A DNA stretch of 17,016 nucleotides from DATKMS01 sp041497995 (GTDB taxonomy: Bacteria > Desulfobacterota > Binatia > HRBIN30), in contig JBGQHM010000111.1 in assembly GCA_041497995.1 (NCBI GenBank), positions 1 through 17,016 of the forward strand. The letters run 5' to 3'. Below the pieces are notes generated by a model. It did no database searches. It was not told the DNA's origin and saw nothing but the letters and a program-made list of their open reading frames with translations. This document shows, piece by piece, positions 13,977 through 17,016 of the stretch (position 1 is the stretch's first letter; every line of letters begins with the position of its first letter). A program made the position numbers and the translations under genes.

Positions 13977-14339
13977 ATGGCAAGCGACGCGTATCACGAA
14001 CCGCTGGACCTGATCTCGGAGCGTACCCGCAACCTGCACCGCGCCATCGTCAGCCTGATGGAGGAGCTGGAAGCCATCGACTGGTATCAGCAGCGTGCCG
14101 AAGCCTGCTCGGATCCGCAGCTCAAAGCCGTTCTGCTGCACAACAAGAACGAAGAGATCGAGCACGCCATGATGGTGCTCGAATGGATCCGGCGGAACGA
14201 CGAGCACTTCAATGACCCCATGAAGACGTACCTGTTCACCGAAGCGCCGATCACCGGCATCGAGAAGGCCGCCGAGGGCGAGGCTTCCGCCGCGGCGCCG
14301 AACGCGACGCTCGGTATCGGTGCCTTGAAAGGGAGGTGA
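13977..14339 (+). CDS. encapsulated ferritin-like protein (EncFtn cargo)
   Basis: This gene encodes 120 residues. The two-helix half-ferritin matches the Rhodospirillum rubrum EncFtn type: HRAIVSLMEELEAIDWYQQR, then HNKNEEIEHAMMVLEWIRR. By direct comparison, Glu29, Glu30, Glu32 and Trp36 correspond to entry-site and metal residues (31, 32, 34, 38), and Glu60 and His63 to the ferroxidase ligands 62 and 65. Paired subunits form the di-iron site that oxidises Fe(II). An Ala/Glu-rich linker (about 93-108) leads to the C-terminal tail TLGIGALKGR, a typical encapsulin cargo-targeting peptide. AAGGGAG lies 6 bases before the ATG. The shell gene begins 3 bases after its stop. Role: iron oxidation inside the nanocompartment, for storage and protection from oxidative stress. 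Confidence 0.93.
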   Translation: MASDAYHEPLDLISERTRNLHRAIVSLMEELEAIDWYQQRAEACSDPQLKAVLLHNKNEEIEHAMMVLEWIRRNDEHFNDPMKTYLFTEAPITGIEKAAEGEASAAAPNATLGIGALKGR

Positions 14340-14342
14340 GCC

Positions 14343-15152
14343 GTGGACCTGCTGAAGCGGAAGCTGGCGCCGATCACGCCTGAGGCGTGGAAACAGATTG
14401 ACGAAGAGGCGAAGCGTGTCCTGCAGCTCACCCTCGCGGGCCGCAAGCTCGTCGACGTCGACGGGCCACACGGCTGGCAACACGCTGCGGTGAACACCGG
14501 CCATTTGAGCATAAAGTCGGATGCCGTTCTCGGCGTCCCGTGGGGGATTCGGGAGGTCGTGCCGTTGATTGAGCTGCGGGTACCCTTCGAGCTGTCGATT
14601 ATGGAGCTCGACAACGCGGCGCGCGGCGCGACGTTGGACTTGGAGCCTGTCGTCGCTGCGGCGGAGCGCGTCGCCCGCGCCGAGGATCTCACCATCTTCA
14701 CCGGTTTCAAGCCGGCAGGCATCGACGGCATCATCGCCCAGAGCCCGCACCCTGCGATCACCATCCCCGACGACTTCGCGAACTACCCACAGGTCGTCGT
14801 CGAGGCGGTGGAAACGTTGCGGCGCGCCGGCATCAACGGGCCCTACGCGATCGCCCTCGGACCGGACTGCTACGCCGGGCTCTCGCAGGCAGCGGAAGAC
14901 GGCTACCCGATCCGCGACCGGGTCCAGCGCTTCCTCGACGGACCGCTGGTGTGGGCACCGCAGGTTGACGGTGCCGTCGTGCTGTCCGTACGCGGCGGTG
15001 ATTTCACGCTCACGATCGGCCAGGACCTGTCGATCGGCTACGCCTCGCACAGCCACGAGAAGGTGGAGCTGTATCTGACGGAGTCGTTCGCCTTCCGTGT
15101 GCACGAGCACGGCGCCGCGGTGCACCTCAAGCCGAAACGCGGCAAGAAGTGA
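14343..15152 (+). CDS. encapsulin shell protein (family 1, HK97 fold)
   Basis: This gene encodes 269 residues, close to the 264 of Thermotoga maritima encapsulin, and it aligns with it nearly without gaps at the N-terminus: LLKRKLAPIT, GRKLVDVDGPHGW, PLIELRVPFEL, MELDNAARG, then GINGPYAIAL, RGGDFTLTIGQDLSIGY and LTESFAFRVHEH near the end. Such proteins assemble into icosahedral shells, most often T=1 with 60 subunits for this size. The flavin-binding Trp87 of T. maritima is Met87 here, so that flavin site is probably missing. The GTG start follows GGGAGG (14331-14336), which lies within the last codons of the cargo gene, linking translation of shell and cargo. A ferredoxin gene follows 43 bases later. 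Confidence 0.95.
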   Translation: MDLLKRKLAPITPEAWKQIDEEAKRVLQLTLAGRKLVDVDGPHGWQHAAVNTGHLSIKSDAVLGVPWGIREVVPLIELRVPFELSIMELDNAARGATLDLEPVVAAAERVARAEDLTIFTGFKPAGIDGIIAQSPHPAITIPDDFANYPQVVVEAVETLRRAGINGPYAIALGPDCYAGLSQAAEDGYPIRDRVQRFLDGPLVWAPQVDGAVVLSVRGGDFTLTIGQDLSIGYASHSHEKVELYLTESFAFRVHEHGAAVHLKPKRGKK

Positions 15153-15195
15153 ATTGTGTTGCTGGTGCCGCGACGCGTGTGCAAGGATCGGAGAG

Positions 15196-15390
15196 ATGAA
15201 GGTTCGGGTTGACGACGATCTCTGCGAGGGAAACGCCTTGTGTATGAAAGTGTGTCCGGAAGTGTTCGAGGTCAGAGACGACGACCGGGCGCATCTGCTC
15301 ATCCTGTCCCCCGGTGAGGAACTGCGAGCGAAAGTCGAGGAGGCTGTGCGGAGGTGCCCGCGGCAGGCAATCTCGATTGTGAATGAGTGA
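15196..15390 (+). CDS. small P450-type ferredoxin (copy 2), downstream of encapsulin
   Basis: This gene encodes 64 residues and is a paralogue of the ferredoxin at 13696: 46 of 64 positions are identical by hand count, and all four cysteines (10, 16, 20, 54) are kept. The coding sequences differ at many synonymous sites, so the duplication is not recent. GGAG sits just before the ATG, and AAGG a little further up. It carries no encapsulin-targeting peptide (it ends AISIVNE), so it is unlikely to be standard cargo. It could supply electrons to release iron from the encapsulated ferritin, act with one of the P450s, or serve elsewhere. Its stop codon is overlapped by the start of the next gene. 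Function by family is firm; partner is not known. Confidence 0.88.
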   Translation: MKVRVDDDLCEGNALCMKVCPEVFEVRDDDRAHLLILSPGEELRAKVEEAVRRCPRQAISIVNE

Positions 15391-17016
15391 CGTCTCGTGG
15401 TTCGCGCGACCCTCTCGCCTAGTGGTGTCGCTGCTGTCGCTGTTGTTCCTTGTGCTGTCGGCACGGGGCACTGCCAACGCGATCGTCTGTACCGACACCG
15501 CTGCAGTAGTGGCCGCCGTCTTCGGCGATCCGGCCGGCGCGTGCGATCTGAACGGTGACGGCATCGTCAGCGCCGCCGACGTCACAGCCGCGCTCCTCGG
15601 CGCTACGTCGGTGACAGCGACGCCAAGCGCGACTGTCACACCAACTCCCACTTCAAGTTCCGACGCGTCGCCAACCGCAACCAGTACCGCAACGCTCACA
15701 CCGACCGCGACCAGAACTCACACACCGGCCCTGTGTCCGACCAGCGGAGCGGATCTCCTCGTGGAGATCGACAACCAGACCGGCACCTCCCCGCTGTCCG
15801 CCGTGCTGAGCGGCCAGCGTATCGATGTGGGCTGCCGGACCACATCGCTCGCTACGTCGTACACCTTCAGCCTCGAGTGCAGCGGCAGTGGGCTCGTCAC
15901 GTGCGGCACAGCCGGCGGCTTGGCGCCCGGTGAATGGCGCCACTCGCTGCACGTGCTCACGCCGCACACCGGACAGTTGCAACATCAGACCTCGATGCTC
16001 GTCGCAGAAGACGTGCCGAACCCGGTGCGCTTCACCGCATTCACTAGCGTGCTCTCGGTGCAGACGACGGCCAACACGGGCAACGGCTCTCTACGCAATC
16101 TGCTGCAGAATGCCGAGAGCGACGCGAAACCCCTGCTCATCCAGTTCGACCCGTCGGTGTTTCCGGACGGCGTCGCAACGACGATTCAGCTGCAGTTCCA
16201 ACTCCCGACGCTTGCCGCGAGCGACGTGACGATCGACGGCACGGACGCCACGGGCACAGCCGGCAATCGCGTCATCGATGCCGGCGGTCTCGCGATCCCC
16301 GCGTTGGCCATTTCAGGCGCGCGCAACCATCTCGTCGGGCTGCGCTTGCAGAACGCCGGCGGCAGCAACCGCGACGTGCTGAACATTTCCGGTGGCACCG
16401 CCGATGCAAACGTGGTGGAGCACGTCATCGTCGAGGGTGCCGCCACCGGCGACGGTATCGGTGTGGACACCAATGCCGGCAAGGACTTCGACGGCAGCGA
16501 GAACATCATCCGCGATTGTGAGGTGTCGGGCGCCTCGGACAAGGGCATCAAAGTGACCACCGGCGCACACGTGCACGTGGAGCGCTGTTGGGTGCACGAC
16601 AACGTCAACGGCGGGATTCAGTCGACGCTCGGCGGCCACGTCCAGGCCTGGCACAACCTCGTCGAGCGCAACCGCGGCGGCACAGCACAGAATGGCCTCT
16701 CGGTGAATGCACAAGACGACAACACCTCGAACGGCGCGTATTCCGAGATGGGCTCGTGGGGGAACATCGCACGCAGCAACGGGGCCAACGGTTTTTCGGT
16801 GCGTGCCTTTGCGTTCGCACACTCTCGCGACGACTACCTCGCGACCAACGGCTCGTCAGGGATCCGTATCTTCAACGACATCGGCCCCGCCGCCACCGCG
16901 CTGGTGGAGGGCACGAGCGCCGTGTGCAACTCCGTCGACGGTGCCGTCGTCGCCAATACCTCGATGGCCGACTTCGGCGGCGGACCGTTCGCCAGCACCG
17001 GCAACAACGCCTTCAA
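15383..17016 (+). CDS. exported beta-helix protein with dockerin-like EF-hand loop and TPT linker, 3'-truncated
   Basis: The frame opens at ATG 15383, overlapping the ferredoxin stop, and runs without a stop to the window end (about 544 codons). Residues 1-33 form a signal peptide (hydrophobic VVSLLSLLFLVLSA). A 12-residue calcium loop follows: DLNGDGIVSAAD (Asp55, Asn57, Asp59, Ser63, Asp66), like a single dockerin-type EF-hand. Residues about 74-113 are a Thr/Pro/Ser/Ala linker with TPTPT and TPTATRT. The rest contains TANTGNGSLRNLL and repeated short beta strands (VEHVIVEGA, NIIRDCEVSGASDKGIKV, VERCWVHDNVNGGI), the pattern of right-handed beta-helix surface proteins related to pectate-lyase folds. 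No catalytic motif is clear. It is probably secreted or cell-surface. No good ribosome site precedes the ATG, so translational coupling to the ferredoxin is possible. Confidence 0.8.
   Translation, partial: MSDVSWFARPSRLVVSLLSLLFLVLSARGTANAIVCTDTAAVVAAVFGDPAGACDLNGDGIVSAADVTAALLGATSVTATPSATVTPTPTSSSDASPTATSTATLTPTATRTHTPALCPTSGADLLVEIDNQTGTSPLSAVLSGQRIDVGCRTTSLATSYTFSLECSGSGLVTCGTAGGLAPGEWRHSLHVLTPHTGQLQHQTSMLVAEDVPNPVRFTAFTSVLSVQTTANTGNGSLRNLLQNAESDAKPLLIQFDPSVFPDGVATTIQLQFQLPTLAASDVTIDGTDATGTAGNRVIDAGGLAIPALAISGARNHLVGLRLQNAGGSNRDVLNISGGTADANVVEHVIVEGAATGDGIGVDTNAGKDFDGSENIIRDCEVSGASDKGIKVTTGAHVHVERCWVHDNVNGGIQSTLGGHVQAWHNLVERNRGGTAQNGLSVNAQDDNTSNGAYSEMGSWGNIARSNGANGFSVRAFAFAHSRDDYLATNGSSGIRIFNDIGPAATALVEGTSAVCNSVDGAVVANTSMADFGGGPFASTGNNAF

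Overview
The window is GC-rich bacterial chromosome with dense, mostly plus-strand genes and short intergenic gaps. Thr/Pro linkers in a secreted protein, a dockerin-like calcium loop, many lipid/xenobiotic-type enzymes and a DUF559 cassette flanked by hairpin repeats are reminiscent of uncultured Binatota or 'Deltaproteobacteria' genomes. That placement is an inference from style and was not tested.

Layout. 1-2073: 3' part of a GH78 alpha-L-rhamnosidase-like gene. 2154-2810: a secreted protein made of two 90-residue repeats with 12 cysteines each, all in exact register. A strong hairpin terminator (2832-2868) separates it from a convergent metal-dependent amidohydrolase (2892-4016, minus). 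A divergent control region follows, with one long hairpin and one inverted repeat inside a promoter spacer. Next come adhE (4303-6939), a small STAS-like gene (6955-7260) and a crotonase-fold enzyme (7355-8131). Between 8151 and 8593 lies a compact DUF559 nuclease-like gene bounded by near-identical inverted hairpin repeats, which looks like a mobile cassette. A secreted orphan protein follows on the minus strand (8634-9260).

9340-13890 is one apparent operon: a TetR-family regulator behind a promoter whose spacer is filled by a 6-4-6 inverted repeat, a double-hotdog MaoC/FAS1-like dehydratase, two tandem paralogous cytochromes P450 and a small P450-type ferredoxin. It probably oxidises a lipid, steroid or terpenoid-like substrate, possibly as a CoA thioester (inference). 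No ferredoxin reductase is present in the window.

13916-15390 has its own promoter and encodes an encapsulin nanocompartment: an encapsulated ferritin with a C-terminal targeting peptide, the family 1 encapsulin shell, and a second ferredoxin closely related to the P450 ferredoxin. The encapsulin pair therefore sits between two paralogous ferredoxins, directly downstream of the P450s. From 15383 a large exported beta-helix protein (signal peptide, EF-hand-like loop, TPT linker) begins over the ferredoxin stop codon and runs off the right edge.

Three promoters read by eye share TTGAC(C/T)-N16-17-TA(C/G)CT(A/T), suggesting a common sigma-70-type signal. The observations most worth following are the Cys-repeat protein, the ferredoxin/encapsulin/P450 arrangement and the inverted-repeat DUF559 cassette.
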